Source: Helochares maculicollis (Eukaryota > Arthropoda > Insecta > Coleoptera > Hydrophilidae). From it: DNA of 45,407 nt. The position numbers were made by a program, and so were the translations under genes. Where the stretch lies: positions 1 through 45,407 of the forward strand of contig JAWQRO010000265.1 in the NCBI GenBank assembly GCA_033557835.1, given 5' to 3'. This document shows, in pieces, positions 23,241-34,780 of the stretch (positions are counted from its first letter, which is position 1; the number at the start of each line of letters is the position of its first letter). The notes under the pieces are model-generated. The model saw nothing but the letters and a program-made list of their open reading frames with translations, was not told where the DNA came from and searched no databases.

Positions 23241-25660
23241 GTTTCATCTCAAAAAACAATTTGGTGAAAATTATACCTTAATTACGACTAGATTTGGATA
23301 ATTTTTCATTGTACAGTTATCTTTTGCTTTTTGCGATTTGATGGCACAAAACTTCTTTTAGAGACTCACAGTAAGCAATTGGCACATTATAAAACGTAAA
23401 ACATTACAAAAATGAGTCTTAAATCACCTCAATGCCAATACAATAAGTGAGAATATGTTAATAAAATGGTTTTAATTTTTTTAATGACTAAATAAGTGGA
23501 CTTGTAAGTCACTGCGAGTGATTACAGTGTTTAATTTTTCAAACAAAGTGCACAATTGTCATAAGCAAGGCTGTTTCTTCATGCTGCGATTTTTTTAGGC
23601 TAGTTTTTGCATTTAAATTATATCGTTGGGAAGAAAGGTCTTGAACCACCAGATTGAGAATTTTGCAAGTGAATAGAGTGATGTTGGTCAGCACTCCATT
23701 TTGGAACTTCAAACGCAATAGCAAATCCAATAACATCACCATTAATTAGTGCCACAATTTAATAAGCCATTCGCTTTAAACAAACAAAAATTATAAAAAG
23801 GCGGAGTTTCCGAGCAATTAGCCCCTCGTTATTAACGAACCTCTTAAAAATATGCAAATTTCTATTGTGGCAATGGGAAATAAAAACGCTGTGCCTGTGT
23901 GCCTAATTGTTAATTTCGCACTCATGAAAGTAAAATAAAAACTCCTTCAAGTTTGTTATAAGCCATAATTACTACTTTATTATATATTATACTAACTAGA
24001 GTACTGTATAAACAATTTTCGTTAAAATCCAATTAACATATAAATTAATAACTGTATTGTACGATTTATGCGTGAAATAAAATCTAGGAAATTTCGTCGG
24101 AATAAATTAAGAGGTCGCCTGACTGCTTCGGATGAGCTACCTGCGAGCCGTATGTAAGTGTACATAAATAAAATTATTCTATACACCTTCACTCGATTCT
24201 TAAAACTCCGGCCTTAATTGTAATTGCCTCAAGAAAAAGTGTAACAAACGTAATGATGATGATTCTTAACAAACTCAGGAAATGACCGTTCTCCTCACAA
24301 TTACACAATATAATACCACTATCATCTCGCTAGCAGAGCGCCCCATCATATTTTTAGCATAATTCCGTGCCATCCAATGAAGAGATAACAGCTCTTATTA
24401 ACATAATAGACCAGAAAGCACCACGAGCTGCGCCCCTATCTACCCAAAAACCGAATATAAATACATGTATCTCGACCGTTTGATGATGATGAGTTTCGTG
24501 ACTTGGTTTTGTGTGTGTGGCGTATTTTGACGAGGCGACCTATTAACGTCTGCTTTATTATTGAAAAGAAAATTGGACCGATTGTAATATAGTTATTTTG
24601 TTTTGTTGATCGTCTTGTTAGTAACATTTTTCTAAAGGCTACGAACGGGAACAAAAAAGAGAACCTCCCATTATGTGGTGCAACTTCACCGATAGAGTCG
24701 GAAAAAATTATTTTGACAAAGGGGTTTCCTTAAAATGCGTTTATTTACAGAATTAGTTACCGACGGCTACAGTTTGGGTTATTGCCCACCTTTTGGGTGT
24801 ATACAACTTAAGAACACATAAAACTACAATAAATTAAATAAACATTTGCAATGAGCTTTGCCTTGTAGGTCGGCGCGCCAAAGTGACAAAGGAGCGAACA
24901 GAAGTCATTTATGATATTGGGAACCGGCCGAATTGGGCTTCAAAGGGCCATTTAAGCGTATTTATAGGTAAATACTAAACAAAAACGGGTGTTTGTATTG
25001 AGTTGTAAAATCATGTGTGCGGAGCTGTAAAATATACTTGCCACATCTGTGCTTTTACGAAATTTTGAAAGGATTGTTTCCAATTTTTTTAAGCAAGTAA
25101 ACGCCCAGGACCAAAAACATTTTGTTTAACAGTGTATCTTTCACATTGCATTTTGCTTCCTTGGTACAAAAGAATAGAAGTCCGCATTCCTTTACGATTA
25201 TCAAGCTGTACAAACACAAAATTGTCGAAATAAGCATTCAATCAAGAAAATAAATGTCTAACTTGAATTAAGAAATATACCTTAATATATAGAAATATCT
25301 ATAAATATGAATAACAAGTTATGGTTAATAATTAAAAACGAAGTATAAATATTTACTAAAATATGCTGTGTATAATCGATTTGAGTTCTTTTAACCTAAA
25401 TCATACATTCAAGATGAGAAGAAATCGATCTACATTTGAAATGAAAATATAATAGCTTGAAAACAAAACAGGAATATGAAACTTAAAGAAGTCCACAATT
25501 ACATAAGTTTAAGTCTAAATTTCACCTAAGCTAACCAAACAACTAAACTATATTTTAGAGGCAAATCTCAATATGGAAACAATAATATAATATGAACACA
25601 TTTTCAAATATCAATAAATCAAAATATAACCGAACATGTTAAATGTGTCATCTAAGGTGC
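23241..25660. other. non-coding; short motif-dense patch at 23790-23935
   Basis: Mostly AT-rich with no coding content. At 23790-23935 are an octamer ATGCAAAT (23852-23859), TTGTGG and several TAAT cores, a mix seen in enhancers. Another GC-richer patch at about 24870-24975 contains GGCGCGCC and CCGGCCG. Nothing else recognised; function untested. Confidence 0.35.
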
Positions 25661-25669
25661 AACGTGTTT

Positions 25670-26400
25670 TGAAATCGAGCTCTTTTTTTGGTTCTACCTC
25701 CAGAGCAATATCCTCTTTTTTCTGCCGTCCGTTTCGCTGAAGATTTTATTCCACTTATCCTGCTTTTTGTCAGTTTTTACCTTGCCCTATTTAGATTTGC
25801 TTTCAATTTTTCTGAGAAATGCCATTAAGGTGCTTTGATCTTTCCCTTTTGGTTTGATGGGCACACTTTTGACCCGCATATTAATATTGCTATCACCATT
25901 TTGTAAAATTTGCACTTTGATTATGTTTGTAATTATTATTTTGGTATGATTCTATCTTAATCACGCGCTTATCATATCTTCTGGTAAATTATCCTGTATT
26001 TGTCTTCTGCTTCCTTCTAACTGTTTAACTCTTCTGCTACCTCTCTTTTAGATTTCTAATTTTCTACTCTTTTTGCTCTCTCTTTCTCTGTTTTGCTCTT
26101 TCTCTGACTGTCTATTTTTCACCTCTACTGAACTGCTTGGCCTTTATTTGTGATGTTCTATCAGTAACTTCCAAACGATTCCTGACTTGTAAACCCAGGC
26201 ATTCTTTATTTTTTCTTTGATAGTCTTAAGCCATCTTCTTTTCTCTTTTAACTGATCATAATACTATTTCATTTTTGCTTATTCTTCTTTTTGGAATTTT
26301 CATTTCATCTTTTGATGACATTTCCGATTATGAGGTTTCTATTTGTACGTCATGTATGATCTTCCTCTTGCTTTCAGTATTTTCATATCTACATCCCCAT
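25670..26400 (-). other. pyrimidine-rich patch, possible decayed coding relic
   Basis: The + strand is strongly T/C-rich. Minus-strand frames therefore read as Lys/Glu/Arg-rich, coiled-coil-like pieces such as RQSEKEQNREREQKE and NMRVKSVPIKPKGKDQ, broken by stops. It could be a decayed transposon ORF1 or other low-complexity coding relic, or simply a biased strand. I cannot name a family. Confidence 0.25.
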
Positions 26401-26426
26401 TGCAGCTACTATTTACTATACTACGA

Positions 26427-26455
26427 TTTACTATACTATATATAAGTATAGTAAA
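26427..26455. repeat. short AT hairpin
   Basis: Perfect 11-base arms TTTACTATACT (26427-26437) and AGTATAGTAAA (26445-26455) around a 7-base loop. A partial extra copy of the left arm lies just upstream. Likely a local low-complexity structure. Confidence 0.5.
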
Positions 26456-26739
26456 GCGAAGGTATTAGGATCATGAAAAAGTTAGACCTGGAGATTATGA
26501 CGTATCTCCACGTTTTAAGTGCCCCTGAATTCATTTTGGCCATTTTTGGCATGTTGCCTGTATGTGTGTGTAAGTAAACACAATAGCAGTCGAACCGTTT
26601 GAGGTGGAGCGATGAAATATAGCTATTTACGCAACAACTTAGATCTGTATCATCTTTTGAGGAATGTAGGAAAACCGGAATTACCTTTTTACCTTTTCTT
26701 TGTGAGGGCAATGCATTTACGCACTGAATGTGGGACTCT

Positions 26740-27950
26740 GCCTGCCATTTGACCATACTCACTTAACCCTAGCCACCAGAAAAGGGTGTCTCAGCCTGAA
26801 GAACTACCATTCGGCATTACTTTCCAAGCTGCCCAGTGTCCTTCCTGTCGGTCACCTACTGGCTTCCGCGATGATCCTCAGCTTCGTCAAGGTCTTTTTC
26901 GGCTTGCTCTTTGGCTCGCAGGATTTCGTTTGCGAGCCTCTGAACTGTCCTCCAATTTTCCTCTTGATCGATCATCTTTTCCACGATGTTTTCTGGGATG
27001 CCTTCGGATCCTAGGACTATCCATGCTGTTGTTCGGCATGTTTCCCATTTTGGGCATATGAAGAAGGTGTGCTCCACATCGTCCTCCCCCTGCTGGCTGT
27101 GGGGGCAGGTTGGTGATGCCCTTCTCCCTATCCTGCGCAGATAGGCCTTGAAATATCCATGGCCGCTCAACAACTGGGTGAGGTGGAAGTCGAGTTCTCC
27201 ATGTCTCCTCTCCATCCACGATCTCACGTCCGGGATGAGTCTCCTAGTCTAAACCCCCAGAGTCTCTCCCGTCCATCGGACCTGTCAGGAGTTTAAGGTG
27301 TCTTTCTTGATGCGGCTGGCCGCTTCTTTTGTTTGGCGGTAGGTTTGGGACCTCTCTATTGCCAACAGATCTATAGGCGTCCGACAGTAGACCAGTTGAG
27401 CTGCCGTCGTCGAGACGGCGGTGGCCCCCTGCGGTAGCTCGATGGAGAAAATTCCATCATACATGATGTTCCACAGGAGGGGTCCCAGCTTCGAACGTTG
27501 CGGAACTCCACATGTCATACGTAGAATTGTCTTCTTTCCGATGTTTATGGACCTGTTTTGCAGGTAACTCTGGGTAATTTCGGCAAGGTAGGGATTTATT
27601 CCCTTGTCGGACATCGCCTTTATGATCTTCAACCAGCTTGCGCTGTTAAAGGCGTTTCTGATGTCTAGTGTCACCAAGATGCAGAGCTCTCTGGAGTTTC
27701 GAAAGCGGGTTCCTTTCTCGAGACAGTCGATGATCTCTCTCATCGCATCGGTGGTGCTCTTTACCCTTTCTAAAGCCGAACTGTCCTGGAGACAATCCCC
27801 TTCCATTTTCCAGCTCGAGATTGATTCTATTGCAAATCATTCCCTCCGCTATTTTACCTAAGGTGTTAAGGATTCAAATGGGTCTATAGGAGGGCGTCGC
27901 TGTCGGGCTCTTCTTTGGTTTCTCCACGAGAAATACCTGTTTACCTAGAT
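26740..27950 (-). mobile_element. R1-like LINE fragment, 5'-truncated and internally deleted
   Basis: Minus-strand fragment of a non-LTR retrotransposon of the R1/I group. It begins in the reverse transcriptase at about 27945 and ends in a zinc-knuckle C-terminus near 26856, with a probable 3' UTR towards 26740. 5' truncation is typical of LINE insertion. A large internal segment of the polymerase is missing (see the pseudogene entry). It is the GC-richest long segment of the window, suggesting more recent arrival than the mariners. Confidence 0.8.
26856..27945 (-). pseudogene. R1-like reverse transcriptase and C-terminal domain
   Basis: Pieces in order on the minus strand: a decayed start reading roughly VEKPKKSPTATPSYRPI (about 27920-27870) across frames; MICNRINLELENGRGLSPGQ then FGFRKG (27763-27780); TLDIRNAFNSASWLKI with an RT palm Asp; CGVPQRSKLGPLLWNIMYDG. 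At about 27410-27416 the sequence GATAV jumps straight to STTAAQLV and TPIDLLAIER, which in intact relatives lies several hundred residues later. The YADD active site and all between are missing. The C-terminal part (27227-26856) has LIPDVRSWMERRHGELDFHL, LLSGHGYFKAYLRRIGRR and a Cys/His zinc knuckle CPHSQQGEDDVEHTFFICPK. There is at least one stop and one frameshift. No active polymerase is possible. Confidence 0.85.
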
Positions 27951-29268
27951 TTTTTCAAGTAAAGTAGCCTTTAAAACTAAGCTATCGGATTGACATTTTT
28001 TGTACATCTTAAATATCACAAAAAAAACTGACAGAAACAAAACCGAAATTGCTATTTTTAAAACTTTGTAAATTCCAGTTTGAGTAGACCTTGGAATAAA
28101 ATATACTAGCAAATTGTTACCAAAATAGTAAGCACGGAAAATATAGCAATAGCAAATAGTTCCGTGTATGAATATATGTTTTAATATTGGACCCATATTT
28201 TAGTTATGGAATCACATTTTAAAATTGAAGCCTTCACAAAAGCTGCTTACAAGCGTTCGCTATTACAGACTAGTTCAGATAATATATATTTTTTAAACAC
28301 ATTCTGTACATTACATAAAGAAATATTAACAATATTCCGATTATATATTTTTATACGGAAAAAAAATTAATATTCCTTATGAACAAATTAGTTGGTTGAA
28401 CATGGACATTGAATTATATGTGAATAATTATTAAAACTTTTGTTTTTATTTTTAACGCGCATTTACGTTTTATTATTATTAATCCCAGGTACTTTTATGT
28501 CGTACATATATTTATAGGGGAACGTTGAGTGGAGACACTCCAGATTTTTGCTATCCAATTATATCGTGTATGACTAGTATCAGTCTTTGATGTTTATCTC
28601 CGTATTTTTGACGTATTGTCGGACTTTCCAATGTTTTTAATTTCCTTCCTTTGGCCACTTTAGGTCCATTACGTAAAAATCGCAATTTGTAGTCCTTTTT
28701 TAACATTCGCGCCTCTCACTTTCTACTGTATGCCCCTACTAATCGGAAAGTCTTTTTCTTTCTACTTGCGACCTTTCTCATCTGTATGACGGTGAAAATA
28801 TTGTTGTGCATAGTTCATTAGGTAGGCAAAAGTTTAAAATCTTGTTTTCTTGTGTTATTATTACTATCGTTTCCGTTTCTTACTCTTCCATTTACTATAG
28901 ATCGCCTAATATAGTGGTGTTTTTTCTGCTGATCTCCAAATAGATTTCTATGTAGGCCTTGTACATATTCACTTCATGTTTTGAATTCTCATGGAAAAAC
29001 GGGAGAAGTATTTCTAAATGAAAAAAATATTTCAAACCCTTTTATCTTTCGAAGGGCTAGGCAAAGCATTGCGAAGCTACGCTGTCATTCAAAGGTTTCT
29101 TGAGAGTCTAACTTTATTACTTTTGTTCGTATTGAAACTTTTATTCATAGTTTAAGTTCTGGTTGTGTTTTTATGTAAATTGAGATTTTTTAAACTCTGT
29201 TTTCTGCTTATTCTAATAGACTAATAATATACAGAAATTAGCATCGATATGGAAGAAAAACGTATGTA
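27951..29268. other. non-coding, nothing recognised
   Basis: AT-rich sequence between the LINE fragment and the second Mos1-like mariner. A pyrimidine-rich patch at about 28600-28900 shows no recognisable coding content. Confidence 0.4.
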
Positions 29269-29433
29269 CCAGGTACGCAAGTTTAAAACGTCGTTTTGTT
29301 GTCAAGAGTGGCCTATTGGAGTAACCTTTGGAACCCAAAGAGCCATTTTTTTAGCAAGACTGCCCGCTACACAATGTCATATTAGTTTAGTTGTTTACGA
29401 TTTAGTAGCATACTTCTTTCTCGTGTTAAACAT

Positions 29434-30440
29434 GTCGAATTTTTAGCCAAGTAAAGAGTATTTGCGGAATGTAATGATTTTCTTGTACAATCAAAAGCAA
29501 AAGGCATCGAAAACTCATCGAATTCTTGTAGAGAATTACGGCGATCTTGCTTCAACTGCCAAGACTTGTAAACACTGGTTTCAACGTTTCAAAAGTGGCG
29601 ATTTCAATGTTATTGACAAAGAACGTGAAAATCGACCAAAAAAGTTTGAAGATGACAAATTACAAGCATTATTGGACGAATATGATACAAAAATTCAACA
29701 AAAGACGGCGGAGCAGTTGAATGTAACTGGGTAAGCCATTTCCGATTGCCTAAGAGCCGTGGAGAAGACTCAAAAGATTGGAAAATGGAAACACGGAAAG
29801 CTACGTGCAAAATGCTGCATTTACGCCTCAAAAGAAAAGGTTTTTTGCATTGGGTTGTAGCTAACGGTGAAAAATAGATATATTTTGAAATCCCACACGT
29901 AAGAAATTGTGGGTAGTGCCAGGACAACCATCAACATCGAGTACAAAACCGGATCGTTTTGGGAGGAAGACAATGCTATGTGTGTGTGTGTGTGGTGGGA
30001 TCAGAAGGAAGTAGTGTACTCCGAGCTTCTCAAACCCGGCGAAACAGTTAACACCGTCCGCTACCGATAACAATTGATCAATTTAAAGCACGCATTGATC
30101 AAAAACGCTCAGAATGGGCTTGAAGACACGGCAAAGTCAGTCTACAACATGACAATGCTCTACACATTCAGCCAAAGTGGTCAAAGAAACGATTTCTTGG
30201 CTTGGTTGGGAACTCTTACCCCAGCCGCCGTATTCACCAGACCTGGCGCCTTCTGAGTATCACCTCTTCCCACCGAAGGGACACGCACTGGCCGAGCAAC
30301 ACTTCAAGACTTTCGAGGATGTACAAAAATAGCTCGATGAATGGATCTCAATGAAAGTTGAAGATTTCTTTTGGAATGGTATCCATAAATTACCCGATAG
30401 ATAGATAAAACGTGTAAAAAGCGAGGGCCAATACTTTGAA
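29434..30440 (+). pseudogene. Mos1-like mariner transposase pseudogene, copy 2
   Basis: The ATG at 29434-29436 is followed by TAG at 29446-29448 (MSNF-stop-PSKEYL). A long open piece then runs to about 29734 with the HTH domain: KTHRILVENYGDLASTAKTC, KHWFQRFKSGDFNVIDKE and LDEYDTKIQQKTAEQLNVTG. Further on are DCLRAVEKTQKIGKWK, a damaged first catalytic block (NGEK-stop where GDEKW is expected, Asp missing), CVCVCVWWDQKEVVYSELLK with an in-frame TG repeat, PGETVNTVRYR, a recognisable SLQHDNA-type block near 30145, and a C-terminal WLDEWISMKVE piece in another frame to 30430. Multiple stops. Copy 1 keeps the first Asp, so its loss here is specific to this copy. Confidence 0.88.
29979..29994. 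repeat. (TG)8 microsatellite inside mariner copy 2
   Basis: A pure TG run at the CVWW codons of the transposase; copy 1 has a shorter tract at the same place. Eight dinucleotides is a modest length. Confidence 0.8.
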
Positions 30441-30522
30441 TTAAAAATATTTTAACATTGTTCTTAAATAATTGCGTATTTTTCATGAAAAAAAAAGATA
30501 TCTTAAACTTGTACACCTGATA

Positions 30523-31066
30523 TGCGTATCGGATATTTATTAGTAATTAATTGATTAGAAATATGAAACATTTCTCTGACTACTGTCTACAAACGAACAT
30601 ATTCGTTTTACGCAATTTAAAAATTAAATCTCTTGGTCCCTTCATATATGGGTTATTACTAAAGAGCGTTCTTTAATAATTCATTTTGTAGCTAGTCTTA
30701 ACGAATGGGACAAAAACCGTCTATATCTGCCCTCACGGGTAATTAGTTAAAACAAATATAACAAAACAACAAATTTAATTATAAAGTTAGAACATAAATC
30801 TCTTGCATTTCCTACTCAATTATATCGTATGTGTATAAAAATAGAACTGTCGATGTAAAAACTCGATAATTGTACTTGCGCCCGCAGCTCATTAGCGAAT
30901 GATGCGAACAACTGAATATATTCTAATTGTGTGTACGTTAACTTAAGCATCAAAATGATTTTAATACAAAACATAAAATAACGGTTTCGTTTCGGTTTTA
31001 GTTCCTGTCGAGGATGTCTCCAATATGTTCGCTGTACATCGCTCAACGACGAGAACATTTTATACA
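30523..31066. other. non-coding, nothing recognised
   Basis: AT-rich spacer between mariner copy 2 and a perfect hairpin. No feature recognised. Confidence 0.4.
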
Positions 31067-31108
31067 TATTTTCCCCGGTTGCACGTTCATATGCAACCGG
31101 GGAAAATA
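31067..31108. repeat. perfect 17-bp hairpin with 8-base loop
   Basis: Left arm TATTTTCCCCGGTTGCA (31067-31083) and right arm TGCAACCGGGGAAAATA (31092-31108) are exact reverse complements around CGTTCATA. The stem is GC-rich in its middle within AT-rich DNA. No ORF, transposon end or tRNA feature explains it. A run of T or A at the outer edges could let a transcript fold and stop, but this is speculative. Confidence 0.8.
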
Positions 31109-33538
31109 AATCAAAATGTTAGACAGATAATACGATTAAATAATTTATGAGTCCTTGTTGGGATAGGTTAATTCATTAGTCGGTATTTTTTAAATTTGTA
31201 GTAACTAATCTTTTTTTTTGTTTTACTTTGGTGGTTCTGCCAAGAACGCAACGTCACTCCAGGGGCGCTGTGTAGCTACTTATTACTCATCTATCTCGCA
31301 AGTACGGACGTAATAGGCACCAATAAAGACAAGAAAATCTCGGCATATCTAAGGAGCAAGCAACAAGAAGAGCTGTTTTATGCTCTGTAAATACACTACA
31401 TATATACATAACACGTAAGTAGCAGCTCTTCGATTCGATTGAAAGGCAATTAGTGGAACCACTTTGCGCTAAAGTGAAAAAAGTCACAGTAAAACTAATG
31501 CACTTAAATATGAAAATGCGTGCAATCAGTTTAAAAGGCCGTATTTTATGTAAACATATAAATTCACCAGCCACGCAAACACAAAAAACTCTATTCTTGC
31601 TGCGTATCAGCACCTGACGTGAAGCAGATATGCTAGTTATTAATAAAGTACATTCTATATAAAATACATTAAAAAACACATTTAATTAATGCAGACAACG
31701 AATACATTCAGATAAAACGGTAAAACTCTGATATTTAATATAAAAACCCTTCGTTTATTTGTAATATCCGCGTATCTCCAGCAGAAAGCATGTAATAGTA
31801 TAGAGACAAGTTAGTAAAAAATTATGGGTTTTCTATGCAAATGCAATTATTAGTAAGTATTTAATATTTTAGTTTATTGAAGGAGCGGTAAAAAATGAAA
31901 GCTTTAATGAGTTTTTAAAATGAAGATTTGTAAGATGTTATGGTGAGCGGCTTCTGCTGGTTTTTTCTTTAATTAAATTTATATTTTATCCCGGCTAATT
32001 TAGAGTGTTATTTATGCGAGTGTTTTACATAATTCCGGCCAAGCAATTGCGGCCGAATTTCGCAAATGGACCCTCCGTCCGTTTATTAACCGAAAATACG
32101 AGTCTAAATATTTTTATTGGCGGATTGACGTGAGTCGATCGTAAAGAAGTCGACCGCACCGCGTCGGGTCGTCAAATCAATGCTGGGAAAAATAAGAAGA
32201 AGGGTGTTTTAAATACGCAATATGAAAGCGCAACAATGTTGTAATATTGTAAAATTTAAGACGAGTGTAATAAAAGTGAGGTGAGTAGTGAATGAGGGAT
32301 ATTCTTCGTATAACGTCCAATAAGAGTGGACAGTAATAGGTGATCGATAAATCAGAGATCACTTACTAAGTTACGGGCTGAAGCCGTCTCTGACGTCACT
32401 GGGCTTTCATTAGGCAAGTGGTTAGATTTATGTGTCGGCGAGATCAAAGGCGGCTAGGTGTGAGACCAATTGTTCCCGTGACAAAACACTGCCAGGTAAT
32501 TTACGGAGTCGTTTCTATAGTTGTTTTTCTTCACACTTTGGTTTATCGGCTGAACAACATCAGATCTCTTCGCGGCCGCTCTAAATGCACATTCTCTACA
32601 CCATGATTTTAATATATGCGCCCGGGAAGCCGAAGCAATGTGCAACGGATGGTCGTACAACATGCTGTATAAACACATTCTATGTGCCATACATACGTAT
32701 TACGGGTTGTATTGTGATTGGAGCAATTAGCACAAATTGTACTTGAATCGGTAATTCCCGCAAATGAATGGGTTGCTAGTAATTATCTGATGTGCTGTAT
32801 ATGAACTACTATGCACTATAATACATCGATGGGTGTATGGCCTACCTATTTTATGTGTCTGTATGTCTGTCTGTGTGTGCGTTTGGAAGCATTGAATGTA
32901 TAGGCAATATTCGTTAATGCGATTGAACTTACTTGCGGATTGGGCGGAGTTCAGGATGATAATTAGCGAGGTATTCTCCATATTTAAGGTGGAAATCAGT
33001 GGCACTAATGTAGAGGCTACATCCTGGAGATTTGCAACCGTTTGAAAAGAAATCTGTTATCCTTTACCAACAGTTATCTTTAAACGTAGGATTTAAGATC
33101 TAATTAGTGTTTATGAGGTATTAAAATTAAACGCTTCTTCTTTGCCTATTTGTCAAAACAAAAGTGTCCCGACTGATTGAACCTTCAACAACCAGCCCAA
33201 GACACTGGATGGAAGACGGTGAAATTTGTTAGCGAAATAGCCTTTATGATTTGGAATCTTCATTCAAAATTAAGACACCTAGTTACTTGTTTATCAACAA
33301 TTTTTTTCAAATTTTAAGCAGCCCAATGGATGTAAATATGTCGACTTTTAGAAAGCTACATACAGGGTGTTACATTATTAGTTTTCAATGCGTAGTCTAT
33401 ACATTTAGAAAAGTCATTTCAACACAACCTGTTATTTTTCTTAGATAAATAAATATGTTGACAATTTAGCTCTTTTGGGACTCTTGCATATTCGACCTGA
33501 CTTTCTGCCCTTATGTGCTCCTTTTATTTTCTTATATA
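31109..33538. other. non-coding; candidate conserved island at 32030-32190
   Basis: No coding or transposon content recognised. At about 32030-32190 is a GC-richer patch (GGCCAAGCAATTGCGGCCG, CGTCCGTTTATTAACCG, GTCGACCGCACCGCGTCG) of the kind often seen in conserved regulatory elements. A further GC-richer area at about 32390-32640 opens overlapping small frames without recognisable products. Confidence 0.35.
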
Positions 33539-34778
33539 TTAGGTTGATGCATAATAGCTGCGGCTTTTCTTCGCGCCTTTATTTTCTTGAAAAAAATTGA
33601 GTTTTGTTAATTTTTTTATAAAAATAATTTTCTCTCCTTCAAAAACAAAAATACGTACTGAAAATCTTTTTCATATTCGCCATATTCTGCTCTATCATTT
33701 TGAGATAAGTTGGAAGGCGGCAGTCAATTCTTGATCTTAACAAACGTTTCCGTGAGGGAATAATCAGCAAAAAATGACTTGAAAAAAGGTGCAAGGGGTT
33801 CAAAACGGGCGACACAAGCCTTGCAGATGAAGAAGAAATAGGTACGGCCCTCGACCATCAGTCACTCCTGGGAGCGATGAAAGAGGACGAAAACTCAACA
33901 CCGCGAATGTTAGCTGAAGACTTCAATATCGAGCAATTAACGATCGTTTTTCGTCTCAAAACGGTCGGAAAGGTGCGGAAACTGGCTGGATGGGTCCTTC
34001 ACCAGCTCTCCAAGAATAACAAAGCAGGACGTGTACGCATTTTTACCGATTTATTGCAGCGAAACGAACAAACACAATTTTTGAAAAATCTTGTTCCTGG
34101 TGGTGAATCGTGGTTGTTGTTCAAAAACTTCAAACGAAAGAAGGTGTGCATATCGCGAGGTGTTTCATCTAAACGAGTTCTAAAACACATCCACTGTAAG
34201 AAAACTATGTGGTATGTCTGGTAGTACAGAATGGGAATTTGTTATTGGCTTAACGACGCGGATGAACGAGAAAAATGGCAATCGGCAGTTCAACATTAGC
34301 AGCGACGTTTATCTGACTCAACTTGACCACCTTCACGGTGCAATTGAAGCGGAATGACGACAAAAAAAGAACAATATAGTCTTCTACCACAATAATGCCA
34401 GTCCTCATGTTGAGCTTCGCGTCGTCGGATCGATTGCCGAGAAGGGATGGGATCTACTCCCACATCCGCCATATTCACCGACCGAAGCTCCTACAGACTA
34501 CCACGTCAATTCCTTATTCAAAAACTTGTAAAGGAACAAAATTTGCGACAATTTGGATGACTTGCTGGCCGATATTAAAGCATGGCTTGCCTTTAAAAAT
34601 CGTGATAGCTTCGTCCGTGGAATCGACCTACTGCCAAGCAAATGAGAAGCGGTTCTTAAAGTGGATGGTGACTACTCCCCGCAATAATCATTCACATGTA
34701 ATTTTGTTAAATAGTTTTATCGTATTTGTTGAATAAAATTTGTTGAAAAAGAACCGCAATAATTAAGCACCAACCTAA
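33539..34778 (+). mobile_element. cecropia-type mariner, complete length
   Basis: A 1240-base element flanked by TA (33537-33538, 34779-34780). Inverted repeats: TTAGGTTGATGCATAATAGC from 33539 and, inward from 34778 on the minus strand, TTAGGTTGGTGCTTAATTAT, both continuing into a TGCGG block. This is the pattern of cecropia-subfamily (Hsmar1-like) ends. Coding content is heavily damaged. Confidence 0.85.
33774..34670 (+). pseudogene. cecropia-type mariner transposase pseudogene
   Basis: Frames shift repeatedly. Recognisable parts: an N-terminal remnant (about 33774-34000) with KKVQGVQNGRHK; MKEDENSTPRMLAEDFNIEQ and LKTVGKVRKLAGWVLHQLS (33877-34020), the linker after the HTH; and a block near 34382-34411 reading FYHNNASPHVE. 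There the second catalytic Asp of HDNARPH is replaced by Asn. Next come GWDLLPHPPYSPTEAPTDYH (34447-34503), with the third Asp kept, and a stop-rich C-terminus. The Asp change and the stops make it inactive. The window therefore holds at least three mariner lineages. Confidence 0.75.
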
Positions 34779-34780
34779 TA

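Larger units (their letters stand above)
29269..30520 (+). mobile_element. Mos1-like mariner (mauritiana type), copy 2
   Basis: A 1252-base element between TA dinucleotides (29267-29268, 30521-30522). The 5' end is CCAGGTACGCAAGTTTAAAA from 29269; the 3' end, read inward on the minus strand from 30520, is TCAGGTGTACAAGTTTAAGA. Length, ends and coding region match copy 1 at 16447-17708, in opposite orientation. Confidence 0.9.

Noticed and set aside
24436..24654. 72-codon minus-strand frame
   Set aside because: No recognisable motif and AT-rich neighbourhood; chance length.
31067..31108. Hairpin as a microRNA precursor
   Set aside because: A 17-bp stem with an 8-base loop is too short for a normal animal pre-miRNA; flanks do not extend the pairing beyond 17.
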